Source of the DNA: Desmodus rotundus
Lineage: Eukaryota > Chordata > Mammalia > Chiroptera > Phyllostomidae
NCBI RefSeq assembly: GCF_022682495.2
Contig: NC_071392.1
Location: 53,655,459-53,719,458 of the forward strand
Reading direction: 5' to 3'
DNA length: 64,000 nt
Part shown: positions 1 to 11,557 of the stretch, piece after piece
Layout: every line of letters begins with the position of its first letter
Numbering within the stretch: position 1 is the stretch's first letter
The notes under the pieces: model-generated
The model's input: the letters and a program-made list of their open reading frames with translations, nothing else
What the model was told of the DNA's origin: nothing
Databases searched by the model: none
Made by a program: the position numbers and the translations under genes

Positions 1-317
1 GTATACCGACAAGCCAAAAAGGGTAAAAAAAAAAAAAGGAAAGAAAACACATTATTTTTATTTATTAGATTAGGCTCTGTATTAAGAATGTCACAGACAT
101 TCTATCAATGAAACTACTATTACAAATTATTCTTTTTATATCATACCAAATGTGATGTGGTAGAAAAGCTCTAAGTTCTAGTTCTGGGTCTAGTATATAC
201 TGGAAAGCCAGTTTGACTTTCTAGTATTTTGGTTCCTTCATGTAGAAAATTTGCCTACTATCATGCACTCTGCAATATGAAAGTTCTTTTGAGTTATGTT
301 AGGAATAACATGAGCTT
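1..317. other. AT-rich non-coding sequence, nothing assigned
   Basis: There is no open frame or recognisable repeat here beyond a short A-run near position 30-45. Confidence 0.4.
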
Positions 318-480
318 TGGAATTACTTCCATATAGGGTAATATTCTCTTGCTGGCTCCGTGATCTTAAAGGAATTATTTAACCTATGAGCTTTAGTTTT
401 CTTATCTGTAAAACAATGCTAATGATAGTGTATACATGATAGGGTCATGTGGGGATTAAATTAGATAATATATGTAAGTA
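318..480 (+). repeat. MIR SINE fragment
   Basis: The order of landmarks is that of MIR: a degraded 'gtgatcttaaaggaattatttaacct' type core, then 'tcttatctgtaaaacaatg', then a GGATTAAATTAGATAATA block. MIR is an ancient tRNA-derived SINE shared by all mammals. The copy is heavily diverged, and the edges are approximate. Confidence 0.7.
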
Positions 481-548
481 CCAGAGACCAGGATGGATCA
501 CAGGGTACTTTCTCGCAGCATGTTAAATTCTTTCCCTACTTCTTAACA

Positions 549-551
<3 letters not shown>

Positions 552-597
<46 letters not shown>
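552..597. repeat. (CT)n microsatellite
   Basis: About 23 uninterrupted CT units lie immediately left of the TA dinucleotide that borders the MITE at 600. Confidence 0.97.
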
Positions 598-599
<2 letters not shown>

Positions 600-720
600 C
601 ATGGTACTAGGATGAGCAAAAGGAGGTTTACAGTTCTGAGTACATGAAACAGTTTATTCTTTTATTATTTCTTTACTAATTTTTGTATTATTTATTTGTA
701 ATATGTAAACCTACTTTTGC
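600..720. mobile_element. Left part of a TA-flanked MITE, split by HAL1
   Basis: The sequence matches the intact 125-bp element at 24018-24142: an inner block 'gcaaaaggaggtttacag', a T/A-rich middle containing 'ttattatt', then 'aacctacttttgc'. A TA dinucleotide precedes it (598-599). The missing right end is found beyond the HAL1 insertion at 2709-2731, followed by TA. TA target duplication and terminal inverted repeats fit the Tc1/mariner superfamily. It encodes nothing. Confidence 0.75.
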
Positions 721-1459
721 GAGGAGAACCAAGATGGTGGCGTAGGTAGATACACTGCACCTCCTTGCACAACCAGAACTGACAGAAAATCAAACGGCAA
801 GGGAGTCCGACACCAAGGAGATAAAAAATAAACATTCATCCAGACCAGTAGGAGGGGCAGAGATGGGCAGCCCTGGCGGAGAGGACTTGCGTTGCCATGG
901 CGGGACAGAGACTGGTGCAGTGTGGGACAAATGGGGCAGGCAGTCTGACCACTAGCAGACCATGCGGCCCTACATTCCCGCACAGATAAACCAAGAGGGC
1001 CGGACTTAGAGCTGCGGGTAGCACCCCGCGGCCCCACATTTGCACATAGATAAACCGGATGAACGGCGGGGAGCGAAGCAGACCATATAACCCAGGGCTC
1101 CAGCCCGATGAAATAAAGCCTCAAACCTCTGAGTGAAAACACCCATGGGGGTTGGGGCGGCAGCAGGAGAAACTCCCAGCCTCACAGGAGAGGTCCTTGG
1201 AGAGACCCACAGGGACCTAGAGCATGCACAAGCCCACCCACTCGGGAACCAGCACCAGAGGGGCCCAATTTGATTGTAGGTAGCAGAGGGAGTGACTGAA
1301 ATCCGGCAGAGAGTGGAGCGGGTGCCATTGCTCCCTCTCGGCCCCTTCCCCATGTACAGCATCACACTGCAGAGACCAACATTACCCCGCCCCAGGGAAC
1401 ACCTAAAGCTCCACCACTTTAAGTAACAGAAGAACCAAGACAAAAAAAAAATAACCAAA
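721..1459 (+). promoter_or_regulatory. HAL1 5' UTR, presumed internal promoter
   Basis: This stretch is GC- and CpG-richer than its surroundings, for example around 1010-1075. It lies between the element start and ORF1. L1-type 5' UTRs carry an internal RNA polymerase II promoter and often antisense activity; that role is inferred here from position and composition only. Confidence 0.5.
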
Positions 1460-2290
1460 ATGACAGAACATTTCAAAGCTCCAGAAAAATTACAATTAAG
1501 CAGCGAACAGATAGCCAGCCTATCAGATGCACAGTTCAAAACACTGGTAATCAAGAAGCTCACAGAATTGGTTGAATTTGGTCGAAAACTAGATGAAAAA
1601 TTGAAGGCTATGCTAAGAGAGACAAAGGAAAATGTACAGGGAACCAATAGTGATGCGAAGGAAACTGGGACTCAAATCAATGGTGTGGACCAGAAGGAAG
1701 AAAGAAACATCCAACCAGAAAAGAATGAAGAAACAAGAATTTGGAAAAATGAGGAGAGGCTTAGGAGCCTCCAGGACATCTTGAAACATTCCAACATCCG
1801 AAGTATAGGGGTGCCAGAAGGAGAAGAGGAAGAACAACAAATTAAAAATTTATTTGAACAAATAATGAAGGAGAACTTCCCTCATCTGGCAAAGGAAACA
1901 GACTTCCAGGAAGTCCAAGAAGCTCAGAGAGTCCCAAAGAAGCTGGATCCAAGGAGGAACACACCAAGGCACATCATAATTACATTAGCCAAGATGAATC
2001 AGAAGGAGAGAATCTTAGAAGCAGCAAGAGAAAAGGAGACAGTTACCTACAAAGGGGTTCCCATAAGACTGTCAGCTGATTTCTCCAAAGAGACCTTACA
2101 GGCAAGAAGGGACTGGCAAGAAGTATTCCAAGTCATGAAAGGCAAGGACCTACATCCAAGATTACTGTATCCAGCAAAGCTATCATTTAGAATGGAAGGG
2201 AAGATAAAGTGCTTCTCAGATAGGGTCAAGTTAAAGAAGTTCATCATCACCAAGCCCTTATTATATGAAATGTTAAAGGGAGTTACCTAA
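1460..2290 (+). CDS. HAL1 ORF1 protein (L1 ORF1p-like RNA-binding protein), intact
   Basis: The frame is 276 codons without interruption. Residues about 40-100 are rich in charged residues and E/K, compatible with the trimerising coiled coil of L1 ORF1p. Residues about 110-205 resemble the RRM-like domain, with 'IGVPEGEEEEQ' and 'NTPRHIIITLAK'. Residues about 207-275 resemble the C-terminal domain, with 'YKGVPIRLSADFSKETLQ' and 'LHPRLLYPAKLSFRMEGK'. L1 ORF1p is about 340 residues in humans, so this protein is shorter at the N-terminus. The ATG has A at -3 and follows an A-rich stretch. The copy at 19696-20394 starts three codons earlier, where the present copy has lost that ATG. Known role of the family: coating element RNA in a cytoplasmic ribonucleoprotein. 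Whether this copy is expressed is unknown. Confidence 0.88.
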   Translation: MTEHFKAPEKLQLSSEQIASLSDAQFKTLVIKKLTELVEFGRKLDEKLKAMLRETKENVQGTNSDAKETGTQINGVDQKEERNIQPEKNEETRIWKNEERLRSLQDILKHSNIRSIGVPEGEEEEQQIKNLFEQIMKENFPHLAKETDFQEVQEAQRVPKKLDPRRNTPRHIIITLAKMNQKERILEAAREKETVTYKGVPIRLSADFSKETLQARRDWQEVFQVMKGKDLHPRLLYPAKLSFRMEGKIKCFSDRVKLKKFIITKPLLYEMLKGVT

Positions 2291-2700
2291 GAAAAAGAAG
2301 ATCAAAAATAGGAACAGGAAAAATGACAGCAAACTCACAGTTATTAACGACCACACCTAAAAGAAAAACAAGAGCAAACTAGGCAAACAACTACAACAGG
2401 AACAGAACCATAGAGATGGAGATCACATGGAGGGTTGTCAATAGGGCAGTGGGAAGGGGAGAGAGGGGCGAAAGGTACAGAGAATAAGTAGCATAGATGA
2501 TAGGTGGAAAATAGACAGGGGGAGGGTAAGAATAGTGTAGGAAATGTAGAAGCCAAAGAACTTACAAGTATGACCCATGGACATGAACTATAGGGGGCGA
2601 ATGTGGGAGGGAGGGGTTGGGCAGGATGGAGTGGAGTGACGGGGGTGAGGAATGGGACAACTGTAATAGCATAATCAAGAAATATATTAAAAATAAAAAA
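2291..2700 (+). other. HAL1 3' UTR with purine-rich tract
   Basis: A G/A-dominated stretch (about 2440-2655) contains many GGG and GGGG runs. It is followed by the motif CTGTAATAGCATAATCAA and an A-rich end. G-rich 3' UTRs are a known L1 feature. The terminal motif recurs, with few changes, at the 3' ends of all six HAL1 copies in this window and is absent from the L1 3' ends. Confidence 0.7.
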
Positions 2701-2708
2701 ATTAAAAA

Positions 2709-2731
2709 CTACTTTTGCCCATCCCTCTATG
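2709..2731. mobile_element. Right end of the MITE split by HAL1
   Basis: CTACTTTTGCCCATCCCTCTATG is the decayed right terminal inverted repeat of the element starting at 600. It is followed by TA (2732-2733). The first ten bases are the HAL1 target duplication. Confidence 0.7.
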
Positions 2732-2733
2732 TA

Positions 2734-3344
2734 TGTATCATGCATACCTTTTATATACTTTCTTAATTTTATTTTATTTATATATGAATACTTCTAAAAT
2801 TGCACTTAAAACCCTTAAATTACATTGAAGCAAAACTGTGAATTGTGATTATTTATCTGATACCTGAAGAATTAGACCTAAATTAATCTAGCACATTTGC
2901 TGAGCTTTTGCCATGCATAGTGCATTGGATTAGCTAATGAGGACTGATCTCTTTATGAATTCTTGGTAAGTCCACATTAACAGGCAATTTTTTTTCATGT
3001 TGTCATCTTTGTGTTTTATTTTTGGCAAAACAAGAATGCATTGTTGGTAATATAAAACCATTACTTGGCAATAATCCTTTTTCTTGGTTTGAAATCAAAA
3101 TGTTGAGCATATTTTAAAACCTGAAATAGTATCTGTAGAGACCTTTCTGCAGAACACAGAAGCCTTAGCAGAAAGAACAGCAGGATTTAGCTCTGAAAGA
3201 GACTTGTGTGGAGGAAACTTTTATGTTGTATTGATCTGTGAGTCTCAAGTAGACATACATTCATTGAAATATTATTACCTGTAATTTTGGAATCATCATT
3301 TAAATCAGGCTGTTATCTGAAGTCCCTTCAACTTAATCCTTGGA
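2734..3344. other. Unassigned AT-rich sequence
   Basis: No open frame of note and no repeat family is recognised by eye. Confidence 0.35.
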
Positions 3345-3359
3345 GAACTTTCTTGCTTT

Positions 3360-4346
3360 TTTTAAAGTATATTTTATTGATTATGCTATTACACTTTTCC
3401 CAATTTTTCCCCATTTATCCCCCTGTGCCCTGTCCCCCCAACCCTCCAGCATTCCCCACCCCTAGTTCATGTCCATGGGCTGTACATATAAGTACTTTGA
3501 GTTCTCTGTTTCCTATATTATTTTTGACCTCTCCCCATCTATTTAATGTCTACCAATTATGCTTCTTCTTCCCTGTACCTTTTCCCCCCTATTCCTCCCC
3601 TCCCCATTGAAAACCCTCCATGTGATGTCCATTTCTCAGATTCTGTTTCTCTTCTAGTTGTTTGCTTAGTTTTTGTTTTCATTTCTTTTATTTTTTTAGG
3701 CTCATTTGTCAATGGTTGTGAGTTTGTCATCATTTTACTGTTCATAGTTTTGATCTTCCTTTTCTTAGATAAGTCCCTTTAACATTTCATATAATAATGT
3801 CTTGGTGATGATGAACTCCTTTAACTTGACCTTATCTGGGAAGCACTTTATCTTCCCTTCCATTCTAAATGATAGCTTTGCTGGATAGAGTATTCTTGGA
3901 TGTAGGTCCTTGCCTTTCATGACTTCAAATACTTCTTGCCAGCCCCTTCTTGCCTGCAAGGTTTCTTTTGAGAAATCAGCTGATAGCCTTATGGGTGCTC
4001 CTTTGTAGGTAACTCTTTCTTTTTTTCTGGTTGCTTTTAAGATTTTCTCTGTGTCTTTAATCTTGGGTAACTAAATGATGATGTGCCTTGGTGTGTTCCT
4101 CTTTGGATCCAACTTCTTTGGGACTCTCTGACTTCCTGGACTTTCTGGAAGTCTATTTCCTCTGCCAGATTGGGGAAGTTTTCCTTCATTATTTGTTCAA
4201 ATAAGTTTTCAATTTCTTGCTGTTGTTCTTTCTCCTTCTGGCACCCCTATAATTCAGATATTGGAACGTTTCAAGTTGTCCCAGAAGTTTCTAAGAGTCT
4301 CTTCACTTTTTTGAATTCTTGTTTCTTCATTTTGTTCTGGTTTGAA
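3360..4346 (-). mobile_element. HAL1: 5'-truncated HAL1
   Basis: The reversed HAL1 3' end (motif TTGATTATGCTATTACA near 3377) is followed by the 3' UTR and about two thirds of ORF1, stopping abruptly near 4346. Imperfect duplications flank it: GAACTTTCTTGCTTT (3345-3359) and GAATTTTCCTGCTTT (4347-4361), 13 of 15 bases identical. 5' truncation is usual for target-primed insertion. Confidence 0.87.
3768..4346 (-). pseudogene. HAL1 ORF1 remnant
   Basis: The minus strand encodes the C-terminal ORF1 segments, including 'LHPRILYPAKLSFRMEGK' and 'QARRGWQEVFEVMKGKD'. Stop codons and frame breaks separate these from the RRM part. The N-terminal region is missing because of 5' truncation. Confidence 0.8.
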
Positions 4347-4361
4347 GAATTTTCCTGCTTT

Positions 4362-5689
4362 GACCGTCAAGAAGCTTAAGACTGAATGTGTTGTCCAATT
4401 ACATTAACTTTGTGATAGTTTAGCATGGGTCTTATTTTGCTTGGCCTTGAAATTTATAATTCATCTTTTATTAGTGATCTCATAAAATTTATTGAGTAAG
4501 TGGAAGTATTAATACAACAAACAAACAAGTAAATAAGAAAAAAAATCTAGTTAAACCTTTTGTTAGAAGAGTTAGTTCCCAAATGAGCCAGCCATTTGAC
4601 TTGTAATAGGGTAAGAAAAACATGGGTCAACTTACACCTCATCTGCTCCTTCTTGGAAAATGTATTTGTTTTGGCAAACCACAAGTAGAGTGTTTGTTAA
4701 TGGGTTATTCTTAGAAGAGAACAGCAAATCCTCATGATTTTGGACTGTTCTTGGGATCAGAGTGCTGGTTTGAACAATAATCCTGATTTTTAACAGCTTA
4801 TTATATGTGACTTCACTGTGGGCCAAGGGGATTTATTCGTGATTATGACTTCAAATTCCATCATGAACTTCGGTATTGCCCCGTGTCAGTTTAAGATTAA
4901 CTATGGCAATTCTCAAAGCAACTGAGTGCAAGTCAGGGTTTCTGTGTGGATTGACACTCTTCCTGTGATCTTGAATCCAGGACTAGGGAGGCTGTGGAAG
5001 GCTTGGGATTTGGGGAAGAAGATGCATTTTAGACATTTACCTGAGCATGCTTGGTTCCAGAGGCATCGGGCATTGACCTCCCACTGCTAATAGCACCAGT
5101 AGATACCTTCATGTACATTTCCTGTACATTTCCTGGCTCTCTAGCATTTTTATAATTAGGGTGCATGAAATTTGGTTTCAAAACTCCAAATAGACCATAT
5201 ATGTCATGAGGTATGATTCCTATTGTAACGTTGAAAATGAAAAGGCTATTAGGCTGTGAATCTGTAAATATTCAATAATTCCCTTTTTAAAGTAAAACAA
5301 GTGAACGTAACATTAGTAAATTCAACTTTCTTTAGAATGCCATTTATAGTCCCATTCTGTATCATGATGGTTAGTGATGACATTAAAAATAATACCTTAG
5401 TAAGTTTTCTGTTTTAGATTCTCAGTGGTGAGAGTGATTGAAAGAGGACCAAAACATACTGGCTGTCCTTTTGCATACTTTAGGAAATAGAGTTATTGGA
5501 TCTTCATGTAGAGTGTTAGTTTTAGTTTAAATCAAATGTTTAAAAACAACAACAACAACAAAAAACCCAAATGTTTTTCCTACATCACAGGTACCCATTG
5601 TTTCTTTTAGGACAATAATTCTATGAGGAAAACAAGTCACAATATATACTGAATTATGCAATAGAATTGCACAGTGGTAGTGGTGATAG
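4362..5689. other. Unassigned AT-rich sequence
   Basis: No coding region or clear repeat is seen. A short ACA-rich stretch lies near 5547-5565. Confidence 0.35.
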
Positions 5690-5965
5690 CAGTAATACTA
5701 GCAGTAATAGCACATTGTATCTGCTGAGATTTTTTCTAAGTATATTGCATATATTGTATCATGTAAACTTCATATTCCTAGAAAGAAACCATTATTATCT
5801 CCATTTTATAAACCTCTAAAGAGGGGCATTTTTACTGTCTTCATTTTACAAGTGAAGAGACTGACATGCAGGCAGAGAAGGGCACTTGCCCAATATCACA
5901 CAAAGCTGGACAGCTGGTATGTAGAACTGCTGCTGTAACTCTGATCACAGACCTGCCTCTTTACT
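5690..5965 (-). repeat. MIR SINE
   Basis: The reversed MIR landmarks appear in order: 'ccattattatctccattttata', 'aagtgaagagactgacatgcagg', 'gcacttgcccaatatcacacaaagct', then a short decayed tail ending near 'ctgatcacagacctgcctc'. The 'cattttata' block appears twice (about 5803 and 5842), so there may be a short internal duplication. Confidence 0.75.
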
Positions 5966-6384
5966 CATTTTTTATTGCTAATGTTTTACAAATTTATATT
6001 GCATTATAACTTGGTTATAAGCATAGATTAACCCTCCTTTTTATAATATGCCAATGATTTGTAACCACATCTCAATGATGCTATAATGATGATTATAATG
6101 TGTTTGTTATGAACTTTAAGTGTAATTGTGTGATGTGTCTGATAACTAACATTTATTAATATGCTATGTCAGTCACTGTTCACAGTTCTTTTTTTTGATC
6201 TTTTAAGATTTTTTATTTAACGTTGGATTAAGGATCTCTCATATTCTCTACTTGTTTATCCTGAAAACATTCTCAGTATGATGCCAGTTTCTTTTCTTTT
6301 CTCTTCTTTACTTTTCTTTTTTTTAATACTTTTGTTTTTTATTGTTCAAGAACAGTTTTTTACATGTATTAAAACATGCAATTT

Positions 6385-6512
6385 TACTATTATTTAGGTA
6401 TCAATAAGGGTAATAACAGTATCTACTTCATAGAATTAAAGATATCAATTTATAAAAAGTGTTTGGATGCATGGCATATATTAAGTGCTTGATAAATGCT
6501 AGTTATTATTAT
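6385..6512 (+). repeat. MIR SINE, 3' part
   Basis: 'ggcatatattaagtgcttgataaatgctagttattatt' is the MIR 3' end shared with L2. It abuts a MIR in the opposite orientation. Confidence 0.7.
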
Positions 6513-6514
6513 TC

Positions 6515-6638
6515 TTCTGTTGCAGATAGGAGACTGAGACTTTAGTGAGGTTAAATACTTCCTCACAGGCAGACAGCTGTTTAGAGGCAGAAAAGGGCTT
6601 TGAACTGAGGCAGTCATGCTCCAGAGCCTATACCCAGC
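6515..6638 (-). repeat. MIR SINE fragment
   Basis: The reversed core contains 'ggagactgagactttagtgaggttaaatact' and ends near 'cagtcatgctccagagcctatacc'. It lies between two plus-strand MIR copies. Confidence 0.7.
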
Positions 6639-6737
6639 CACCACACAAGCAAGAAAAATCAGGACATGTGTGTAGTATACTTTTGTTTTTACTTTCTTTG
6701 ATTACAAACAGAACTGAAGCTTTTGTTTTACTTATGA

Positions 6738-6975
6738 GAAGCAGCAGAATATCAGGATTAAGAGGAAGGGATCTGGAGTCAGTCTGTCTAGATTGGAATA
6801 TCATCTCTATTCCCTGGCTGTGCAAACTTGGGAAATTTACCTAAACTCTCTGTCCTTTGCATTCCTCCTCTATAAAATGGGGATAATTATATCCCACAGG
6901 TTTACTGTGAGGATTAAATGAGAAAAGCCTATGTAGGTAGAATTCAAGTAAGATTAGCTAACATTATTAGGTTAT
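6738..6975 (+). repeat. MIR SINE, nearly full length
   Basis: The order is 'ggatctggagtcagtctgtctag', 'ctgtgcaaacttgggaaatttacct', 'cctctataaaatggggataat', 'gtgaggattaaatgag' and a 3' part ending 'ctaacattatta'. This is one of the best preserved MIRs in the window. Confidence 0.85.
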
Positions 6976-9384
6976 TAGAAATAAAACTACATTTGTATTT
7001 CACAAATATACTTTGACTTTTAAAGTCACAGATTAAATCCTGGGAGCCAGATTCAATGAAATACTCCCATACGCTGTACCAGACTCCCTTTTAAAGTCTG
7101 TGTGTGAACTGCCTTACACTGAATGTCAGGCTGTGAGCTATTATAACAGGGCTTTGAAGGGAACACGATGAAGCTGTTTGCACAATTGGAGTAGCTTATG
7201 CCAGAATTATCCACATTGCTATATGTATTTGAGGCACTTATAGTTGTTTAGGCAGTTTATTCTCTAGTTGTGTGGAGAGTCAGAATTCAATTAGCTCTAA
7301 CGCCTGGGATAAATGAAGGAGAGAGAGGAGAGAGAGACAGAGAGTGAGAGAGAATGAATGACTAAGAGCATATACAATGAATTCTTAACATTGTGTCTTC
7401 CTCATCTTTGGTTCTTTTATTCTTGGATGATAAGCCAAATGGCATAGTCTTCTTGCAACAGCACATTTGCTGTTCCTTCCCAGTCTTATCATGTACCCAG
7501 TATTTCTAAATAATATAACCATGAAGGCTATGGCTTATAGTTTTGATTTTATTAATTTCAGTTATTTTTGTTTGTTTTTGAGTATCTTATTTATGCTAAT
7601 CATATGCTTATGATTTTTACAGTCCTACTCTCTGAAAGCCTACAGTTTTCTTTAGGGAATAACTCTAGAAAGGTGATGTAAAGATAAATTAAAAAATATA
7701 CAAAAACCTAAGGTTGTGTTTGTTTCAAACCCCATTCCATTATCCAGTTGACTTTGAGGAATCTTGCTTCTTTTTTTTTTTTTTTTTTGCTTTAATTTTG
7801 TTGAGTTCTTTATTCAAGATGACAGGTTCCTGTGTAGCTACCACCTACTTTCCCAGTTATTCTGTGTAGGAGCAGTTCAGAAGATGTTAATAGATGGTCT
7901 ACTAAAGAAGTGTACTGTTATACATTAATTTGGGAAGTGATGGCTTATAAACATCATCAGGCTTCTTTTGTGCTAGACTTCACAGAGCCTTTGCGAACCC
8001 ATGTACACATCAGTCTCTAAGAGGAGATGATTACAAACTACATTTATTTAACTCTTGCATCTTTTCATTTTTTTGATTTTTTTCTCCTTCTACATCTTTA
8101 TTTCTTACAATATCTTTCAGTTAGTGTTTGAGGGCCATGTTTTGGAAAATGATTATATAAACACTAGTTAATATAACAGTAATTTTTATAATGGAAATAT
8201 AGAAAGGTGCCATAGCTTAATGGTAATTGTGCTGCTAATTTAAAAATATTAAATAGATGCCATATTACAGCTTACAAAAACATGAAAATCTTGAATTTGG
8301 AACTTACCAGAATATTTCCTCCTTATATCCAACTTAAGAGAAAGAGGAAAATAACCAAAAAGGGAATTTATTTAAATATATATGCTAATTTTATACTGAA
8401 TGATAAGTCTACTACAAATGTATTCTAATAGTACACACCTTGTGTCCATAGTCAGATTGTTGAAAGACATCTGGTGTCCTTCAAGCTCCTCAATTGTCAA
8501 AGATGTTATTGTTTGACTCTTTTTTACAAATTTAAGACAAGACAATATATAAATAAGTTCCTGTAATCTTTTAAAATAGAGATTAAAATAAAAATATTTC
8601 TGGACATCCCAACCTGCCCCCAAACTACTTTTTCCAGCCACCCAATCCCAGTACAGTAAATGGGGTGATTTATTGTGGTGATATTTTAATTCATGCCCTT
8701 TAATTCTTAGGTGGGAATAAAATTAACTTTTTCAATCAAGATATGAGACTCTAAAAGAATACTGGATAGTAAATCAGAAGGTCTTGGTGAACTTTGTTAA
8801 GTTCAGATCCCAGTGGGCACTGTGCCTGGTACAGAGCAGGTACCTGACACTCGTTTGTGGAAGGAGCTTCCACTGCCTGTGTTTACTTCTCATGTCTTCA
8901 TAGAAAAAAGTTAGGCAGAACACATGACCTCTTAGGTTTCTTAGAGCATGGATATGTATTCTACAGTACTGTGCAGTTCTTAGATTGTTTAGGGAACATG
9001 CAAGGCCATTTAGGAGCAAATACAAACATTTTTATCTTGCTGAATAAAATAATGAGACCAATAAGCTTTATTTTAAAAATTGAGTCCTCCCACTTCAGCT
9101 TTGTCCTATTGATTGTATATAACATGATTTCAAATGTGAAGAGTAAGCTCCCTTCTCTGCAAAAAAATAAAACTGATTATTATTGTATTGCAGTTATAAG
9201 AAGAGTTCATTTTTAATGGTAAGTCACACATATCATTTAATATTTTCAATATCATTATGGTTTAATTAATACACCTAATTAACTCTTAGAAACATGAACA
9301 GTCCCCCCCCCCATCAAAGTTCTCTGTATACTTTTAATTCCAGAGTCACTATGTCAAAAATATAATAAATGTAGGACTGGGGAG
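6976..9384. other. Unassigned non-coding sequence with simple repeats
   Basis: A GA-rich patch lies at about 7318-7360, a T-run at about 7770-7789 and a C-run at about 9303-9312. Open frames are short and do not resemble known proteins. No transposon is recognised. Confidence 0.35.
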
Positions 9385-9582
9385 CAGAGTTAGTATTTAT
9401 CAAATGCCTATTATGGGCAAGATACTGTACAACATGTTGCAATTTTTATATATGCTATCTTCTTTATTCTTTAAATAAACCTAAGTATGATAAATTAGTT
9501 TGAGAAAATCAAGGCTAAAGTTCAAGTGATTTGCACAAGATCCAAGAGCTACTGAATGACAGAATAGGAATTTTATCCTTAG
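9385..9582 (-). repeat. MIR SINE
   Basis: Reversed MIR: 'tatttatcaaatgcctattatgggcaagatactg', then 'tctttattctttaaataaac', then 'agtgatttgcacaagatccaagagctactgaatg'. The copy is diverged. Confidence 0.7.
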
Positions 9583-11039
9583 AGGAAAAGAAAACTGTTT
9601 CAGGAATAAGTAGTCCATTTTAAGTAGGTGGTGGTCTGTGTCACTGTGGGATTAATAGGAGGAAAAGACCCCGAAGGTGGCAGTGGGCTAAAAGGCCCTT
9701 ATAGTCCCTGAGCAAGGGTCTACAATAGAAGTGGGGTGTTACTTCCCTTCCCACCTTGCACTCTGAGGGAAGCTGAAAGCCTCAAGTGGCATTTCATTTT
9801 GAGTTGTGTGTTTGGTGACAACACATTTAACCAGATATTTTTATTATATTAATGTTGATTTTCATGGCAAAGTCCAAATTTTCAGTTTACATATAAGTGA
9901 ATCCAGATATTAAATAAATGTTTCCACTTCAAATATGCAAAGAATATCTTTAGTGGATTAAAGATCAGAAATAGTTATGACTTTTTCACACCATGCTATA
10001 AGACAAATGAATATATTTTTAACATACTTTATTTTTCAATCTTATTTTTTTCTCGCATAGTGTTTAGGAAAAAAATCCAAGATATTTGCCTCTACTTCCC
10101 ACCATTTTGCAGAAATAATTCCTAAAGTCTGCAATTATGTTTTTAAAAGATGAATGAACACCATTTTTACATGTAGCAAAGTACCTTTGTCACTTGGGGG
10201 CTTAGCTGGTCAAGGTTAGATGAAAGAATTGAGAAATTATCTAGTCCTGTGCTTTGAAGAAGATCTTCCACAAGGTTTCTACCAAGCTAAAGCTTTATAC
10301 TTTGATCCTATCTGAAGTTTTCCCACAAAATGTGTGCTTTTGACATATTATTGAAAGAAGTTTTGATTGTCACAGTAAAAAAGCTCAAATGTTAAGCAAA
10401 ATTCTGATATAAATTCAAGTGATTATATTTCTGTTTTTTTAATTATTATTATTAACTGATCTGATCTGCAAGGAAAAATAACTTAGGTACTTAAAGAAAG
10501 TCACTGGTAAATCCTCACTAACTTATTGGGAGTAAGTGGTTAAGTTTAAAAAACCTCAGAAGACAAGCCAAACATCTTAGAAATACTATATCCATCAGAC
10601 TTTGCCTATAAATTTATTTTAAATATTGAAAACCAATAACTACATACTGTTTCAATGACATGTCTCCTGTGCTGCAATAAAAAAAGCCAAGTTCTTATTT
10701 TTACATTGTACTAATTGTTTAAAATCATATCTTACTTCAGGTTTTTCATATTTACTCCAACAGACTCTCTCAAATAAGACTTTTCTTTCTGTTTTTGGTA
10801 GCCATTCTTTTATATACTTGAGAGAAAAATACATTTTTACTTCACTATAACTTTTCCCCTTATACTGAATGTCTTGTAATCTAATTTCTTCCTTTTTCTA
10901 AAAGGCAATGATCCTGGAGATTTCCACTGATTAATTGTGACTCTTCTCTAGGCCTGTTGCAACGCTCACATCCTGAGAACTATTTTCAAAGAACTCTTGA
11001 GCTTATTCAACATCAGGTACCACTGAAGTCTTTCTTTTT
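9583..11039. other. Unassigned non-coding sequence
   Basis: No coding region or identifiable repeat is seen. Confidence 0.3.
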
Positions 11040-11300
11040 GGGACTTGTTTTATTCCAATTTTGTTGGAGTACTACTTGACATCTCTACTTGGGTGTCTAA
11101 TAAACATCTTAAATTTAGTTGAATTCCCGCTAGACTTGCTATACCCATCGTCTTCCTCATCTTTGTGAATGGCAGCTCCACCTTTCCAGTTGCTCACATC
11201 AAATATCTAGAGACCACATTTGGCTCTTTTTCTCACACTCCACATCTAATTCAACAGGAAATATTGTAGCTTTACTGCAAAACTTTTTTGGAATCTAACC
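11040..11300 (+). repeat. L2 LINE fragment
   Basis: A diverged L2-like stretch includes 'gaatggcagctccacctttccagttgctcac', 'tttggctctttttctcacactccacatctaattca' and 'ggaatctaaccagacct'. L2 is an ancient mammalian LINE. No open frame remains. Confidence 0.6.
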
Positions 11301-11557
11301 AGACCTCTACTGTAACCATGTACATTGGCAATATGAAACTATAATAATGTCTCAGAATTGTACATGACCAAATGACTTTCTTTTAATTACCAAAGGCTGC
11401 AGACAGGCTAACAGAATGTCTTGATATATTTTTGATACACTTTTGAACATGAAATTTTCCCCTCCTAAAGATACTTGATGGCATTTGGTAGCTATTTTCA
11501 AATAACTTAGGATGGTCAAAGAGATGGAAATAGAAGTAATTATTGGAATTTACATGA

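Larger units (their letters stand above)
721..2708 (+). mobile_element. HAL1: Full-length HAL1 (half-LINE) retrotransposon
   Basis: A 5' UTR of about 740 bp begins GAGGAGAACCAAGATGG, a typical L1-type 5' start. It is followed by a single intact ORF1 (1460-2290) and a purine-rich 3' UTR ending in CTGTAATAGCATAATCAA plus an A-rich tail. No ORF2 follows. The ten bases CTACTTTTGC occur on both sides (711-720 and 2709-2718) and are read as the target-site duplication; the match extends a few more bases with one indel. The host sequence is the MITE at 600-720/2709-2731. Five related copies lie in this window. HAL1 is known as an L1-derived, ORF2-less family mobilised by L1 in trans. Confidence 0.9.
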
